From Streptomyces phaeofaciens (GTDB lineage: Bacteria > Actinomycetota > Actinomycetes > Streptomycetales > Streptomycetaceae), in NCBI RefSeq assembly GCF_014648915.1, contig NZ_BMSA01000027.1:91400-155399 (forward strand): 64,000 nt of DNA, in the 5' to 3' direction. Below the pieces are notes generated by a model. It was not told the DNA's origin. It saw only the letters and a program-made list of their open reading frames with translations, and ran no database searches. Each line of letters opens with the position of its first letter. Positions within the stretch are counted from its first letter, which is position 1. Shown here one piece after another: positions 1-8,792 of this stretch. The position numbers and the translations under genes were made by a program.

Positions 1-2228
1 CAGGGCAGCAGCCGCCCCAGCGCCTGCCCCGCGTCGATCCGCGAGAGATCGCTCCGCCGCCGCGCCCGGCTCAGCTCCGGCTCCAGCCACTCGTCCACAC
101 GCGCGTGCAGCGACGCGTCGGACACGTCCGGCCACGGCTCCCCGACCTGCAGACGCACGAACGCCAGCCGCTGCCGCAGCACGTCCGCCTCCGGTGACCA
201 CCGCAACAGCCGCAGCCCCTCCTCCCGCAGCCCCTCCACCAGCGCCCCGCGCACCAGAGCGGCGTCGGCGTCCCGCAGCGCACGCACCGCCAGCTCCACG
301 GCCCCCAGCCGCTCGACCCGCCGGGCGACGACATCCCCGCCGGCCCAGCCGACCTCCTCCCGCTCGACGAGCAGCGCACCGGCCGCGAACCGCGCCACCT
401 CCTCGTCGACGACCGCCGCGAGCTGCACCCGCGCGTGCCCCTTCCCCACGGGCCGGTCGGCCACCGCCACGGCGAGCCAGGGAGCGGAGCGCAGCGCGGA
501 ACCCTCACGCAGCTCGGCGCGCGTCCCGGACAGCATCAGATACGACCCCCCGTCGGACCGCGCGATCCGCTCCGGGAACGCCAGCGCGGCGACGAGACCG
601 GCGACCTGATCGTCCCCGGTGTCCGGCCCCGCCCGCCCGCCCGCAAACCGATCGTCCTTGGTGCCCGGCCCCGGCCGGCCACCGCCCCGCGGACCCGAAC
701 CGGCGGGCGGGCCCGGCAGGTCCGTCGCGAGGACGGCCCGCAGCCGCCGCACCTCCGACCGCCACCGCGCACCGTAGGCGTCCTTGCCGCGCCGGGCAGC
801 GCGCAGCGCGGCCGCGAGATCGTCGCCGTACTCCCGCGGCGCCTCCTCGCTCAGCAACGCGACCACCTCCGCCGCCCGCTCACCGCCCACGGCCGGGGCC
901 CCGTCCAGCAACGCCCGCCCCAGCCGGGGATGCAGCCCCAGCCGCGCCAGCCGCACCCCCCGGTCCGTGACCCGGCCGGCCGCGTCCACCGCGCCGACAG
1001 CCGTCAGCAGACGACGCGCGGCCGCCATCGCCCCACCCGGCGGCGGATCCAGCAACGCCAGCGACGACGCCTCGGGATCGCCCCAGCAGGCCGCCTGGAG
1101 GGCGAACGCGGTCAGGTCCGCCACCTTGATCTCCGGCGCCGGGAAACGCGGCAGACGGGCGTCCTCCGCCTCCGTCCAGCACCGGTACACCGCACCCGGC
1201 GCCTCACGACCCGCCCGCCCGGCCCGCTGCCGCGCCGCCGCCTGCGAGGCCCGCACCGTCGCCAGCGCGCTCAGCCCGCGCGCGTGGTCCACCCGCGGCT
1301 CCCGCGCCAGCCCCGAGTCGACCACCACCCGCACCCCGGGAACCGTCAGCGAGGACTCCGCGACCGACGTGGCCAGCACCACCCGCCGCCGCTCGCCCGG
1401 CGCCAGCACCGCGTCCTGCACGGCGGCGGGCGCCCGCCCGTGCACCTGGAGCACCTCCACCCCGTCCAGGCCCCCGAGGCCCGCCGCCACCCGCGCGATC
1501 TCCCCGACACCCGGCAGGAAACACAGCACGTCCCCCGACCGCTCGGCCAGCGCCCGCCGCACCACCGACGCCACGTGCGCCAGCAGCGCCGGATCGACCC
1601 GCATCCCGTGCGGCGGCCGCACCGCACGCGCCGGCGGAGCCCAGACCACCTCCACGCCGTACGAGGAACCGGCGGCCTCGACCACCGGCGCACCGCCCAG
1701 CAGCCGCGCCCACCCCTGCGTGTCGGTCGTCGCGGACGCGGCCACCAGCCGCAGCTCCGGCCGCAGCGTCTCCCGTACGTCCCACAGGAAGGCGGCCGAC
1801 GTGTCCGCGTCCAGATGCCGCTCGTGGCACTCGTCGAGCATCACCACGTCGACGCCCGACAGCTCCTGGTCGCGCTGGAGCCGTTGCAGCAGCACACCGG
1901 TCGTGACGACCTCCACGCGCGTGTGCCGCCCGACGACCCGCTCCCCGCGCACGGTGAAACCGACGCTCGCGCCGACCCGCTCGCCCAGCAGCCACGCCAT
2001 CCGCCGCGCCGCCGCCCGGGCCGCGATCCGCCGCGGCTCGGCCACGACCACCCGGCGCGCCGGCCCCTCGCCCAGCAGACCGGCCAGCGCCAGCGGTACC
2101 AGCGTGGTCTTCCCGGTGCCCGGCGGCGCGGCCAGGACCGCGGTGCCGTGCCCGTCCAGGGCGTCGTTCAGGGCGGGCAGGGCGGCCCGCACGGGCAGCG
2201 CGTCCAGGGCGTCGTCACGGAGGATCAC
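1..2228 (-). CDS. hrpB: ATP-dependent helicase HrpB (3' part outside window)
   Basis: DEAH-box type RNA/DNA helicase of the HrpB family; its cellular role in actinobacteria is not settled. Reading from a GTG at 2228, the protein shows a Walker A motif APPGTGKTT near residue 33, a DECH Walker B box (VVMLDECHERHLD), the SAT motif VAASATT, and the helicase C-terminal core with the QRAGRAGR motif VI. The HrpB-specific C-terminal region follows and is still open at base 1, so about 742 codons are present and the C-terminus is missing. GTG 2228 is chosen because it precedes the family N-terminus ILRDDALDALPVRAALP. It is transcribed away from the methyltransferase gene upstream, about 105 bp apart on the same strand. 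The family call is secure; the substrate is unknown. Confidence 0.93.
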   Translation of the reverse strand, partial: MILRDDALDALPVRAALPALNDALDGHGTAVLAAPPGTGKTTLVPLALAGLLGEGPARRVVVAEPRRIAARAAARRMAWLLGERVGASVGFTVRGERVVGRHTRVEVVTTGVLLQRLQRDQELSGVDVVMLDECHERHLDADTSAAFLWDVRETLRPELRLVAASATTDTQGWARLLGGAPVVEAAGSSYGVEVVWAPPARAVRPPHGMRVDPALLAHVASVVRRALAERSGDVLCFLPGVGEIARVAAGLGGLDGVEVLQVHGRAPAAVQDAVLAPGERRRVVLATSVAESSLTVPGVRVVVDSGLAREPRVDHARGLSALATVRASQAAARQRAGRAGREAPGAVYRCWTEAEDARLPRFPAPEIKVADLTAFALQAACWGDPEASSLALLDPPPGGAMAAARRLLTAVGAVDAAGRVTDRGVRLARLGLHPRLGRALLDGAPAVGGERAAEVVALLSEEAPREYGDDLAAALRAARRGKDAYGARWRSEVRRLRAVLATDLPGPPAGSGPRGGGRPGPGTKDDRFAGGRAGPDTGDDQVAGLVAALAFPERIARSDGGSYLMLSGTRAELREGSALRSAPWLAVAVADRPVGKGHARVQLAAVVDEEVARFAAGALLVEREEVGWAGGDVVARRVERLGAVELAVRALRDADAALVRGALVEGLREEGLRLLRWSPEADVLRQRLAFVRLQVGEPWPDVSDASLHARVDEWLEPELSRARRRSDLSRIDAGQALGRLLP

Positions 2229-2333
2229 GCCCCCAGTGTCGTACGCGCGCGAGAACCACCCCTACGCGCGCGTGCACGCACGCCACGGAACGTACGGGTG
2301 GTCAGGCGGACGTACAGGTCGCCGGGCGGACGG

Positions 2334-3161
2334 TCAGTCGCGTTCGCAGACGAAGATCGCCGTGCCCGGGATCAGATTCCCGCGCAGCGGGGACCAGCCG
2401 CCCCACTCGGAGGTGTTCCAGGCCGGCCACTCCGGCTCGACCAGGTCCACCAGCTTGAAGCCCGCGGCCACGACGTCACGGACCCGGTCGCCGAGCGTGC
2501 GGTGATGCTCGACGTACACCGCCCGGCCCTGGTCGTCCTGCTCGACGTACGGCGTACGGTCGAAATAGGACGAGGAGACGGTCAGGCCCTCGGGGCCCGG
2601 CTCGTCCGGCAGGGCCCAGCGGATCGGATGGGTCACCGAGAACACGAACCGGCCACCGGGCCGCAGCACCCGCCGCACCTCCCTCAGCACCAGCACCGGC
2701 TCGGCGACGAACGGCAGCGCCCCGTAAGCCGAGCAGGCCAGGTCGAAGGAGCCGTCCGCGAACGGCAGCGCGCCCGCGTCGGCGCACACCAGCGGGAACG
2801 CGCCGCCGATGCGCAGGGCGTGCTGGAGCTGGCGGTGCGAGATGTCCAGGGCGACCGGACGCGCGCCCTGCGCGGCCAGCCAGCGCGCGCACTGGGCCGC
2901 GCCGGCGCCGATCTCCAGGACGTCCTTGCCCTTCAGGGCCTCCGGCGGGCCGAGCAGCTCGGCCTCCAGCTCGTCGAGACCCTCGGGACCCCACACGAAG
3001 CGGTCGTCACCGAGGAACGTGCCGTGCTCGATCTGGTACTCGTCCGCGTTGCGGTCCCACCAGCCCCGGTTGGCCCGGGTGCTCTCCGTGACGTCCGCGT
3101 CGCGGCGGGTGGCCTCCGGCTCGAAGGCCGGCTGCTCGGACGATTCAGGCTCTTGGATGAT
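2334..3161 (-). CDS. class I SAM-dependent methyltransferase with unclear start codon
   Basis: Rossmann-fold methyltransferase: motif I reads VLEIGAGAAQCARWLAAQG, followed by the acidic residue of LDIS and a motif IV-like LACSAYGALPFV. No substrate can be named. The conserved N-terminus (ANRGWWDRNADEYQIEHGTFLGDD) is encoded upstream of the first in-frame GTG at 2996, but no ATG, GTG or TTG lies in frame between there and the preceding in-frame TGA near 3224. A good Shine-Dalgarno GGGAG (3165-3169) sits 3 nt before two ATC codons (3161-3156), so initiation at ATC 3161 (275 aa) is the best reading. A start at GTG 2996 (220 aa) would remove the N-terminal cap helix. It faces away from rpsA. Confidence 0.75.
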   Translation of the reverse strand: MIQEPESSEQPAFEPEATRRDADVTESTRANRGWWDRNADEYQIEHGTFLGDDRFVWGPEGLDELEAELLGPPEALKGKDVLEIGAGAAQCARWLAAQGARPVALDISHRQLQHALRIGGAFPLVCADAGALPFADGSFDLACSAYGALPFVAEPVLVLREVRRVLRPGGRFVFSVTHPIRWALPDEPGPEGLTVSSSYFDRTPYVEQDDQGRAVYVEHHRTLGDRVRDVVAAGFKLVDLVEPEWPAWNTSEWGGWSPLRGNLIPGTAIFVCERD

Positions 3162-3309
3162 CGGCTCCCTCGTCGTACTCTTCCGTGCAACCCGCCCGGC
3201 GGCGCCGCTCAGGTGTCACCGGACGGATCTTCTGCGGCCTGTGTGGCCTCAGAAGACGATTTGTGTGCCGGGATTGCGGCGATCCGCCCCGGGTGTGCGC
3301 CTTCGCGCA

Positions 3310-3338
3310 TTGACCCTGCCCGGCTGCCCCCGTATGCT
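3310..3338 (+). promoter_or_regulatory. HrdB-type promoter of rpsA
   Basis: A TTGACC -35 box at 3310-3315 and a TATGCT -10 box at 3333-3338 are separated by exactly 17 bp. This is the standard vegetative promoter arrangement and points at rpsA; transcription should start near 3345. Confidence 0.75.
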
Positions 3339-3418
3339 ACAAGTTGCGCTGCGGGCCTGCGCACCTCAGACCTAGCAGGCTGCGCTCGCATCTGTTGTAT
3401 GTCCCCTCGGTTTTCGAG

Positions 3419-3447
3419 GCGCCATCGCCAGTTATCTGGTGGGGCGC
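3419..3447 (+). promoter_or_regulatory. hairpin in the rpsA leader
   Basis: GCGCC (3419-3423) and CGCCAG (3426-3431) pair with CTGGTG (3436-3441) and GGCGC (3443-3447) around a TTAT loop, with one G-U pair and small bulges. S1 genes are often autoregulated through their leaders, so this could be a control element, but that is inference. Confidence 0.35.
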
Positions 3448-3538
3448 TTCCTTGGCTGTCCGGCTTCTTCAGAGCGATACGGGCTCCCGGCGTAGCAGTA
3501 CCTACGACTTTCTGTCCGTAACCGGAGCCCTTTCCCAC

Positions 3539-5032
3539 ATGACGAGCAGCACCGAGACCACCTCTACCACGCCGCAGGTAGCGGTCAACGACATCGGTAA
3601 CGAGGAAGCCTTCCTCGCCGCGATCGACGAGACGATCAAGTACTTCAACGACGGCGACATCGTCGACGGCGTCATCGTGAAGGTCGACCGGGACGAGGTC
3701 CTGCTCGACATCGGTTACAAGACCGAAGGCGTCATCCCGAGCCGCGAGCTCTCCATCAAGCACGACGTCGACCCCAACGAGGTCGTCGCCGTCGGTGACG
3801 AGATCGAGGCCCTGGTCCTCCAGAAGGAGGACAAGGAAGGCCGTCTGATCCTGTCCAAGAAGCGCGCTCAGTACGAGCGTGCCTGGGGCACGATCGAGAA
3901 GATCAAGGAAGAAGACGGCATCGTCACCGGTACCGTCATCGAGGTCGTCAAGGGTGGTCTCATCCTCGACATCGGCCTCCGTGGCTTCCTTCCGGCCTCC
4001 CTCGTCGAGATGCGTCGTGTCCGCGACCTCCAGCCCTACGTGGGCAAGGAGCTCGAGGCCAAGATCATCGAGCTGGACAAGAACCGCAACAACGTGGTCC
4101 TGTCCCGCCGCGCCTGGCTCGAGCAGACCCAGTCCGAGGTCCGCCAGACCTTCCTCACGACCCTCCAGAAGGGTCAGGTCCGCTCCGGCGTGGTCTCCTC
4201 GATCGTCAACTTCGGTGCCTTCGTGGACCTGGGTGGCGTCGACGGTCTGGTCCACGTCTCCGAGCTTTCCTGGAAGCACATCGACCACCCCTCCGAGGTT
4301 GTCGAGGTCGGCCAGGAAGTCACCGTCGAGGTCCTCGACGTCGACATGGACCGCGAGCGTGTCTCCCTGTCGCTGAAGGCGACGCAGGAAGACCCGTGGC
4401 AGCAGTTCGCCCGGACCCACCAGATCGGTCAGGTCGTCCCGGGTAAGGTCACGAAGCTCGTTCCGTTCGGTGCGTTCGTCCGCGTGGACGAGGGCATCGA
4501 GGGTCTGGTCCACATCTCCGAGCTGGCCGAGCGCCACGTGGAGATCCCGGAGCAGGTCGTCCAGGTCAACGACGAGATCTTCGTCAAGGTCATCGACATC
4601 GACCTCGAGCGCCGCCGCATCAGCCTCTCGCTGAAGCAGGCCAACGAGGCCTTCGGTGCCGACCCGGCCTCGGTCGAGTTCGACCCGACCCTGTACGGCA
4701 TGGCCGCGTCCTACGACGACCAGGGCAACTACATCTACCCCGAGGGCTTCGACCCCGAGACCAACGACTGGCTCGAGGGCTACGAGACCCAGCGCGAGGC
4801 GTGGGAGCACCAGTACGCCGAGGCGCAGACCCGCTTCGAGCAGCACCAGCAGCAGGTCATCAAGTCCCGCGAGGCCGACGAGGCCGCTGCCGCCGAGGGC
4901 GGCGAGGCTGCCGCTCCGGCCGCGGCCGGTGGCGGTTCGTACTCCTCCGAGGGTGCCGACACCTCCGGCGCGCTCGCCTCGGACGAGGCGCTCGCCGCTC
5001 TGCGCGAGAAGCTGGCCGGCGGCCAGAGCTGA
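3539..5032 (+). CDS. rpsA: 30S ribosomal protein S1
   Basis: Binds mRNA on the 30S subunit and helps translation initiation. The 497-residue protein has four S1 (OB-fold) domains, at about residues 36-106, 124-190, 209-278 and 295-365, with the usual G-x-V...GAFV...GLVHISEL signatures in the last two. A Glu/Ala/Gly-rich acidic tail follows, as in other actinobacterial S1 proteins, which carry four rather than six S1 repeats. ATG 3539 is chosen because the usual N-terminus MTSSTETTSTTPQVAVND begins there; the reading frame is open further upstream but only through the leader. The gene is monocistronic, with promoter at 3310 and terminator at 5057. Codon use is strongly biased, as expected for high expression. 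Confidence 0.97.
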   Translation: MTSSTETTSTTPQVAVNDIGNEEAFLAAIDETIKYFNDGDIVDGVIVKVDRDEVLLDIGYKTEGVIPSRELSIKHDVDPNEVVAVGDEIEALVLQKEDKEGRLILSKKRAQYERAWGTIEKIKEEDGIVTGTVIEVVKGGLILDIGLRGFLPASLVEMRRVRDLQPYVGKELEAKIIELDKNRNNVVLSRRAWLEQTQSEVRQTFLTTLQKGQVRSGVVSSIVNFGAFVDLGGVDGLVHVSELSWKHIDHPSEVVEVGQEVTVEVLDVDMDRERVSLSLKATQEDPWQQFARTHQIGQVVPGKVTKLVPFGAFVRVDEGIEGLVHISELAERHVEIPEQVVQVNDEIFVKVIDIDLERRRISLSLKQANEAFGADPASVEFDPTLYGMAASYDDQGNYIYPEGFDPETNDWLEGYETQREAWEHQYAEAQTRFEQHQQQVIKSREADEAAAAEGGEAAAPAAAGGGSYSSEGADTSGALASDEALAALREKLAGGQS

Positions 5033-5056
5033 ACGCTCACTGAGCAGTAGCTCCTG

Positions 5057-5094
5057 ACTGAGGGGCCGTACCTTCCGGGGTACGGCCCCTCAGT
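5057..5094 (+). terminator. rpsA terminator
   Basis: A perfect 16-bp stem (5057-5072 with 5079-5094) closes a 6-nt TTCCGG loop 24 nt after the rpsA stop. There is no T-tract, which is normal for Streptomyces terminators. Confidence 0.85.
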
Positions 5095-5205
5095 GCTGCC
5101 CGGCGCTCCTCAGTGCTCCCGCCGCTCCCCAGTGCTCCTCAGTGCGCCCGGTGCTCCTGAGTGCCGCCGGGTGCTCCCAGCGCTCCCGGTGCTCCTCGGC
5201 GCTTC
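5095..5205. repeat. degenerate CAGTGCTCC repeat tract
   Basis: Variants of (C/A)AGTGCTCC(T/C) recur about eight times between the rpsA terminator and the next leader, spaced 10-20 bp. No coding frame explains them. Function unknown. Confidence 0.5.
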
Positions 5206-5288
5206 CCACAAGGGAGTTGTGCCCTCACCGGGAATGCCCGCGCCACTCCGCGCGTTGTGATGAAGGAACACGAGGAGGAGCGGTCCAA

Positions 5289-6227
5289 GTGCTTGATCCG
5301 CAGGGTTTGTACGCATGGGAGCCGAAAGGGCTGGCCGTCGTCGACATGGCGCTCGCCCAGGAGTCGGCCGGACTTGTCATGCTCTACCACTTCGACGGAT
5401 ACATCGACGCGGGCGAGACCGGTGACCAGATCGTCGACCGGCTGCTCGACGCGACTCCCCACCAGCTCGTCGCCCGCTTCGACCACGACCGGCTCGTCGA
5501 CTACCGCGCGCGTCGGCCACTGCTGACGTTCAAGCGCGACCGCTGGGCGGAGTACGAGGAACCGGCCATCGAGGTACGACTCCTCCAGGACACCACCGGC
5601 GCCCCCTTCCTGCTGCTGTCCGGCCCCGAGCCGGACGTCGAGTGGGAGCGCTTCGCCGTCGCCGTGAAGCAGATCGTCGAGCGGCTCGGCGTACGCCTGT
5701 CGGTCAACTTCCACGGCATCCCCATGGGCGTCCCCCACACCCGCCCGGTCGGCCTCACCCCGCACGGCAACCGCACGGACCTGGTCCCGGGCCACCGCAG
5801 CCCCTTCGACGAGGCCCAGGTCCCCGGCAGCGCCGAGGCGCTCGTCGAGTACCGCCTCATGGAAGCCGGCCACGACGTCCTCGGCGTCGCCGCCCACGTC
5901 CCGCACTACATCGCCCGCTCCGCCTACCCGGACGCCGCCCTGACCGTCGTCGAGGCCATCACCGCGGCGACCGGCCTGGTCCTGCCGGGCATCGCACACA
6001 CCCTGCGCACGGACGCCCACCGCACGCAGACGGAGATCGACCGCCAGGTCCAGGAGGGCGACGAGGAACTCACCTCCCTCGTCCAAGGCCTTGAACACCA
6101 GTACGACGCGGCCGCGGGCGCCGAGACCCGCGGCAACATGCTCGCCGAACCCGTCGACATCCCCTCCGCCGACGAGATCGGCCGCGAGTTCGAGAAGTTC
6201 CTGGCCGAGCGAGAGGGCGAAGGCTGA
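5289..6227 (+). CDS. PAC2 family protein
   Basis: A 312-residue member of the PAC2 (proteasome assembly chaperone 2-like, ATP-grasp-adjacent) family widespread in actinobacteria; its bacterial function is not established. The family hallmarks seen are the N-terminal HFDGYIDAGETGDQIVDRLL segment, the central GIPMGVPHTRPVGLTPHGNR segment, and HVPHYIARSAYPDAALTVVEAI. GTG 5289 is chosen: a GAGGAG ribosome-binding site lies 8-9 nt upstream and the family N-terminus (LDPQGLYAWEPKGLAVV) starts there. The C-terminal 60 residues are acidic and probably helical. A terminator follows at 6254. Confidence 0.9.
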   Translation: MLDPQGLYAWEPKGLAVVDMALAQESAGLVMLYHFDGYIDAGETGDQIVDRLLDATPHQLVARFDHDRLVDYRARRPLLTFKRDRWAEYEEPAIEVRLLQDTTGAPFLLLSGPEPDVEWERFAVAVKQIVERLGVRLSVNFHGIPMGVPHTRPVGLTPHGNRTDLVPGHRSPFDEAQVPGSAEALVEYRLMEAGHDVLGVAAHVPHYIARSAYPDAALTVVEAITAATGLVLPGIAHTLRTDAHRTQTEIDRQVQEGDEELTSLVQGLEHQYDAAAGAETRGNMLAEPVDIPSADEIGREFEKFLAEREGEG

Positions 6228-6253
6228 GCGCGAGCGCTGAGCCTTTTCCCCCG

Positions 6254-6286
6254 GGGCCTGTCGGGTGCGTCGCCGCCGACAGGCCC
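6254..6286 (+). terminator. terminator after the PAC2 gene
   Basis: GGGCCTGTCGG (6254-6264) pairs perfectly with CCGACAGGCCC (6276-6286) around an 11-nt loop, 27 nt after the PAC2 stop and only 13 nt before coaE. Confidence 0.8.
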
Positions 6287-6292
6287 TAAGCT
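6287..6292 (+). promoter_or_regulatory. possible -10 box for leaderless coaE
   Basis: TAAGCT lies exactly 7 nt before the coaE ATG. There is no ribosome-binding site, and the PAC2 terminator occupies the -35 region, so a leaderless transcript is plausible. No clear -35 box was found. Confidence 0.35.
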
Positions 6293-6299
6293 TCCGCTC

Positions 6300-6932
6300 A
6301 TGCTGACAGTGGGCCTGACCGGCGGGATCGGCGCCGGCAAGAGCGAGGTGTCCCGACTGCTCGTCGCGTGCGGGGCCGTACTGATCGACGCGGACCGGAT
6401 CGCACGCGAAGTCGTCGCCCCGGGCACACCGGGACTCACCGCCGTCGTGGAAGCCTTCGGCGAGGACGTCCTCGCCCCGGACGGCAGCCTCGACCGCCCC
6501 CGGCTCGGCTCGATCGTCTTCGCCGACCCCGACAAACTGGCCGCCCTCAACGCGATCGTGCACCCCCTCGTCGGCGCCCGCTCCCGCGCACTCGAAACCG
6601 CCGCCCCCGAGGACGCCGTCGTCGTCCACGACGTCCCCCTCCTCACCGAGAACGGCCTCGCCTCCCTCTACGACCTCGTGATCGTCGTCGACGCCCGCCC
6701 CGAGACCCAGCTCGACCGGCTCGTCCGACTGCGCGGCATGACCGAGGACGACGCCCGCGCGCGCATGGCCGCCCAGGCGACACGCGAGAAGCGCCGCGAG
6801 ATCGCCGACATCGTCATCGACAACGACGTACCGCTCCCGGAACTGGAACAGCGCGTGCGGGAGGTATGGGCGGACCTCGTGAGCAGAGCGAGCACCCGGC
6901 GGGCGCCCGGCCGGCGATCCGGCCAGGAATAG
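6300..6932 (+). CDS. coaE: dephospho-CoA kinase
   Basis: Catalyses the last step of coenzyme A synthesis, ATP-dependent 3'-phosphorylation of dephospho-CoA. The 210-residue protein has the P-loop GGIGAGKS at residues 8-15, the IDADRIAREVV substrate motif near residue 30, and the HPLVGARSRALE and HDVPLLTENGL segments typical of CoaE, with the lid region RLRGMTEDDARARMAAQ. ATG 6300 gives the exact family N-terminus MLTVGLTGGIGAGKS; it has no Shine-Dalgarno. About 15 residues of Arg-rich C-terminal extension are usual in Streptomyces. A TPR gene follows after 50 bp. Confidence 0.96.
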   Translation: MLTVGLTGGIGAGKSEVSRLLVACGAVLIDADRIAREVVAPGTPGLTAVVEAFGEDVLAPDGSLDRPRLGSIVFADPDKLAALNAIVHPLVGARSRALETAAPEDAVVVHDVPLLTENGLASLYDLVIVVDARPETQLDRLVRLRGMTEDDARARMAAQATREKRREIADIVIDNDVPLPELEQRVREVWADLVSRASTRRAPGRRSGQE

Positions 6933-6982
6933 GGGTCCTCGCTCCGCGCGTTGAACCCTCCCAGCAAGGGAAGGATTTTTCC

Positions 6983-7363
6983 GTGCCCGATACCAGCGGT
7001 TCGACCGGACGTACTCCGGAGACGCATGTCATCGACTTCCGCGCCGCCGAGCATCTGCTCGCCGCACGGGACCCGCGGGGCGCGGTGAAACTGCTCGACC
7101 GTGTCATCGCCGCACACCCCGAGAACACCGCCGCCCGCCTGCTGCGCGCCCGCGCCTTCTTCGCCGCCGCGCAACTGCGCCCCGCCGAGCTGGAGTTCAC
7201 CGTCGTACTGGAACGGGAGCCGGACAACGCGTTCGCGCACTACGCGCTCGCCCGCACCTACGAGCGGCAGGGACGCGGCGACCAGGCCAAACGCCACTTC
7301 CGCCTGGCGGCCGCGCTGGACCCCAACCCGCAGTACCTCAAGGCGGCACGCTTCGAGACCTGA
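6983..7363 (+). CDS. tetratricopeptide repeat protein
   Basis: A 126-residue cytoplasmic protein made mainly of three TPR helical hairpins (about residues 20-120; e.g. AVKLLDRVIAAHPENTAARLLRARAF and AFAHYALARTYERQGRGDQAKRHF). TPR proteins are protein-protein scaffolds; no partner is identified here. GTG 6983 follows a strong AAGGGAAGGA ribosome-binding site. It is likely co-transcribed with coaE (50-bp gap). Confidence 0.85.
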   Translation: MPDTSGSTGRTPETHVIDFRAAEHLLAARDPRGAVKLLDRVIAAHPENTAARLLRARAFFAAAQLRPAELEFTVVLEREPDNAFAHYALARTYERQGRGDQAKRHFRLAAALDPNPQYLKAARFET

Positions 7364-7427
7364 CCCCACCGGGGCACCCGAGCCGCCGACGCGTCACGGG
7401 CGGCGGCGGGCAGAAGTGGCCGAGACG

Positions 7428-7703
7428 TCATGGATGACGGTGCTCGGCGGGCCGGTACGGCGGGATGTCACGGCCCGGCTGGTAGTGCGGACCCTGCCGG
7501 ATGTGCCTCAGCACCAGCGTCAGATCGACCGTGACCACCACCCACAGCACCCCGCACGCGAGCGCCCACCCCGGGCGCCCCACCAGCGCGAACGCGACCG
7601 TCCCGAAGATCGCCCAGACCAGCCCCCACAGGGTCAGCCAGAGACGCATCCGCAGCGCACTGCGCGCGGTCGCCGGCTCACTGCCCGTACGCATCAGGAA
7701 CAT
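7428..7703 (-). CDS. DUF6343 small membrane protein
   Basis: A 91-residue Streptomyces-type protein with two predicted membrane helices (about residues 19-36 and 42-62) and the conserved C-terminus VLRHIRQGPHYQPGRDIPPYRP, which marks the DUF6343 family. Function unknown. ATG 7703 lies 3-4 nt after AGGAGG; the alternative ATG 7694 gives the more usual start MRTGSEPATARSAL. It converges with the TPR gene and diverges from the acyltransferase gene. Confidence 0.8.
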   Translation of the reverse strand: MFLMRTGSEPATARSALRMRLWLTLWGLVWAIFGTVAFALVGRPGWALACGVLWVVVTVDLTLVLRHIRQGPHYQPGRDIPPYRPAEHRHP

Positions 7704-7779
7704 CTCCCTCCTTGAAACGTACTCTTCGCCCCGGACGTTCTCCAGAGAAGCCACGAGTCCACAGAGGGGGGTTGGCGCC

Positions 7780-8682
7780 ATGCTGCCGCACGCCGACGAA
7801 CTGGCCGAGATGCTCCTCGACCTCGCCGTACCGCACGAGGACATCGACGAAGCCGTACGGCTGAGCCGACGGCTCCGCGACGACCCGGAAGCACTGCGCT
7901 TCCTGGAGGAAACCGTGGCGGACCTCGTCGAGGGGATGGGAACGATCCGCGAGAAGACCCCCGACATCCCCGTCCTCCCCGGCGCCTCGGGCCCGCTCGC
8001 GAACTACTTCCCCCTGTACGTGTTCGTCGGCGCCCTGCCGCACCTGCGCGCCCACCACCGCGAACGGGGCATCCCGCAGGACATCACCCGACGCACCCTC
8101 GCCGACGTCGGCCGAGGGGTCGCCTGGCACCGGCGATGGCACGGCACGGGCGGCGTGCTCAGCCCGCGATGGCTGGGCCTCCACTTCCACGGCGAGCTGT
8201 ACCAACTCGGGCGCCTCCAGTTCCAGCGCGGCCGCATCGGCTCCTGGACCGGCGACTCGATCGCCGCGGCCGGACTCCCCCTCGGACCGCACGACCCCGC
8301 ACTGGGACTCCACGTGCCCGACTTCATGGGCCCGCTGACCCCGCGGGCCGTCGACCGCTCGCTCACCCTGGCCCGCGCCTTCTTCGCCCGCCACTACCCC
8401 GAAGAGCCCTACCAGGTGGCCACCTGCGGATCCTGGCTGCTCGACACCCAGCTGAAGCGCTATCTCCCCGCCGACTCCAACATCGTCCGCTTCCAGGACC
8501 GGTTCCGCCTCAGCCACCTCCTGCCGGAACCCGAGGACACGGAACCCCTCCGCTTCGTCTTCGGCACCACCGACGTCCCACCGGAGCGGCTGCCCCGCCG
8601 CACGATCCTGGAACGAGCCGTCCTGGACCACCTCCGCGACGGCGGGCACTGGTACCTGGGGCACGGGTGGTTTCCCCTGTAG
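7780..8682 (+). CDS. acyltransferase-domain (GNAT-like) protein
   Basis: A 300-residue protein of an actinobacterial family annotated as acyltransferase domain-containing (DUF5596/GNAT-related). Recognised by its conserved blocks FPLYVFVGALPHLRAHHRERGIP, WLGLHFHGELYQLGRLQFQRGRIG and GLHVPDFMGPLTPRAVDRSL, and by HYPEEPYQVATCGSWLLD. The substrate is unknown and there is no membrane segment. ATG 7780 has a weak GGGGGG-rich ribosome-binding site. It is divergent from the DUF6343 gene, with about 76 bp between them. Confidence 0.7.
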   Translation: MLPHADELAEMLLDLAVPHEDIDEAVRLSRRLRDDPEALRFLEETVADLVEGMGTIREKTPDIPVLPGASGPLANYFPLYVFVGALPHLRAHHRERGIPQDITRRTLADVGRGVAWHRRWHGTGGVLSPRWLGLHFHGELYQLGRLQFQRGRIGSWTGDSIAAAGLPLGPHDPALGLHVPDFMGPLTPRAVDRSLTLARAFFARHYPEEPYQVATCGSWLLDTQLKRYLPADSNIVRFQDRFRLSHLLPEPEDTEPLRFVFGTTDVPPERLPRRTILERAVLDHLRDGGHWYLGHGWFPL

Positions 8683-8792
8683 GGAAAGGGAATCCGCTGG
8701 AGCCTCCGCCGCCCGGAAACCCGTTCCTCACTCGAACGAGTGATTGGACGCGAGATCGGAACCACCGCCCAGGAACGGCCCGTTGCACAAGC

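Larger units (their letters stand above)
3162..3538. other. divergent intergenic region with rpsA leader
   Basis: This 377-bp stretch separates the methyltransferase from rpsA. It holds the rpsA promoter and a long rpsA 5' leader of about 195 nt. No second gene was found in it. Confidence 0.7.

Noticed and set aside
435..3521. 1028-codon frame on the plus strand over hrpB and the methyltransferase
   Set aside because: Arg/Pro/Gln-rich composition and antisense to two genes with clear motifs.
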